A DNA stretch of 5,117 bases from Vulcanimicrobiota bacterium (GTDB lineage: Bacteria > Eremiobacterota > Eremiobacteria > Baltobacterales > Baltobacteraceae): contig JASHZC010000045.1 in NCBI GenBank assembly GCA_030042755.1, positions 1 through 5,117 on the forward strand, in the 5' to 3' direction. Under the pieces are notes generated by a model that did no database searches, was not told where the DNA came from, and saw only the letters and a program-made list of their open reading frames with translations. The position numbers were made by a program, and so were the translations under genes. Positions within the stretch are counted from its first letter, which is position 1. Each line of letters begins with the position of its first letter. This document shows, one piece after another, positions 4,402 through 5,117 of the stretch.

Positions 4402-5117
4402 ATGATGGCCTTTTTTGAGCTGCGGCGTTTCGCCTTATGCGCCTTCACGAGCCTCATCATGCTGGCCGGTTGCGGGGGCGCTGCTCAGGTACCGCAACCG
4501 TCGAGCGGCGCCGTCGCCCAACCGATCCCGCTCGGGAAGTCCTGGATAAGCTCGCAGTGGCGCAGCGAGCTACGCAGTGCCCACCACAACAAACGCCTGC
4601 TGCTCTACGTTGGTTTTGCCGGGTACCCCGGCACCGTCGACATCCTCGACTACAAGACCGGGGACCTGATGGGCCAACTGTTGGACGTCTTCGTAGCCCC
4701 AGACGGCCTGTGCAGCGACCGGAAGGGGAACGTCTATGTCGCGGATTACTCGCTTGACGAAGGTTTCGAAATCCAGGCCGGTACGACCAACGTGCTCAAC
4801 TCGTGGCCGACGGATGGGAGCCCGATGGGCTGCGCGGTAAGCGAGAACGGCGACGTCGCCTTCACGGACTTCAAAACTGGGCCCTCCGGTGGGGGCAACG
4901 TCGAGGTCTTTCCGGGAGGCACCGCGACCGGCGTCGTCTATCCGGGACCCGGCGATAACGACCTGCCGGCCGCCTACGACAATAAGGGCAACTTGTTTGA
5001 GGCATGCAACAATGGGCCGTGCAAGAGCAGCAGTCCGGAACTTTGGGAGCTTCCGGCAGGTGGCAGCTCGTGGACGCCGCTCTCGTCAAATAGCGCGATC
5101 CCCTGGGCGCCGATCGA
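4402..5117 (+). CDS. propeller-like lipoprotein, 3' end outside window
   Basis: The frame is open from ATG 4402 to the window end (238 codons) with no stop. The signal peptide is textbook: MMAFFELRRF, a hydrophobic ALCAFTSLIM and the lipobox LAG-C24. A Pro/Ser/Gln-rich linker (25-45) leads to the domain. LLLYVGFAGYPGTVDILDY (66-84), GLCSDRKGNVYVADY (102-116), MGCAVSENGDVAFTDF (142-157) and YDNKGNLFEACN (192-203) are successive propeller-like repeats. They match, in the same order, LLYVVGSY, GICSDTQGNVYVTTW, VGCAVDPKTGNLAATD and FDDHDNLFVDGYD of the 310-residue lipoprotein, so the two are diverged paralogs. Cys104 and Cys144 align with Cys74 and Cys118 there; Cys202 and Cys207 are particular to this protein. 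If the lengths are alike, roughly 80-100 residues are missing. Function is unknown; it is probably a membrane-anchored binding or scaffold protein. Its own strong ribosome binding site and its orientation show it is expressed separately from the GloVer operon. Confidence 0.87.
   Translation, partial: MMAFFELRRFALCAFTSLIMLAGCGGAAQVPQPSSGAVAQPIPLGKSWISSQWRSELRSAHHNKRLLLYVGFAGYPGTVDILDYKTGDLMGQLLDVFVAPDGLCSDRKGNVYVADYSLDEGFEIQAGTTNVLNSWPTDGSPMGCAVSENGDVAFTDFKTGPSGGGNVEVFPGGTATGVVYPGPGDNDLPAAYDNKGNLFEACNNGPCKSSSPELWELPAGGSSWTPLSSNSAIPWAPI

Noticed and set aside
4437..4757. 106-codon + strand frame inside the lipoprotein gene at 4402
   Set aside because: It is an out-of-frame shadow of the real gene, which has a strong ribosome binding site, a lipobox and a paralog in another frame.

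Overview
The window is about 58% GC by eye and holds four complete genes and two cut by the window ends. Most of the coding capacity is secreted lipoprotein β-propellers of several repeat types (an NHL-like protein, a GloVer-repeat protein and two members of a third family). NHL-like proteins with YAAGxxGNVAP blades beside GloVer proteins are, from general knowledge, common in little-cultivated soil and peat bacteria such as Eremiobacterota/WPS-2 and Acidobacteria. That placement is an inference from protein style only; there is no rRNA or marker gene here.

Left part (1-1475): the 3' end of a TetR-family regulator gene (+ strand, its start lies outside the window) converges on a 348-codon lipoprotein gene (- strand, GTG start). 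Its six NHL-like repeats are arranged so that the C-terminal end completes the first blade, as expected of a closed six-bladed propeller. A short hairpin lies between the two genes.

Middle (1476-1930): an intergenic stretch with a candidate promoter for the NHL gene is followed by a small gene of unknown function (66 codons, + strand). A second short hairpin separates it from the convergent end of the next operon.

Right-middle (1930-4090, - strand): a two-gene operon. The upstream gene encodes a GloVer-type tandem-repeat protein with seven repeats and an N-terminal export signal. The downstream gene encodes a 310-residue lipoprotein with propeller-like repeats. The two are separated by a single base, so translational coupling is likely. 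A perfect TATAAT lies about 90 bases upstream of the chosen GloVer start.

Right end (4402-5117, + strand): a divergent gene with a strong ribosome binding site and a clear lipobox. It runs off the window after 238 codons. It is a diverged paralog of the 310-residue lipoprotein, sharing a GxCSDxxGNVYV motif and a GCAV motif.

Taken together this looks like an accessory cluster of cell-surface or periplasmic propeller lipoproteins whose ligands are unknown. I see no transposase, integrase, CRISPR array, tRNA, rRNA, riboswitch or recognisable defence system. I also found no enzyme signature that would make this a defined pathway, so a new system is not demonstrated.
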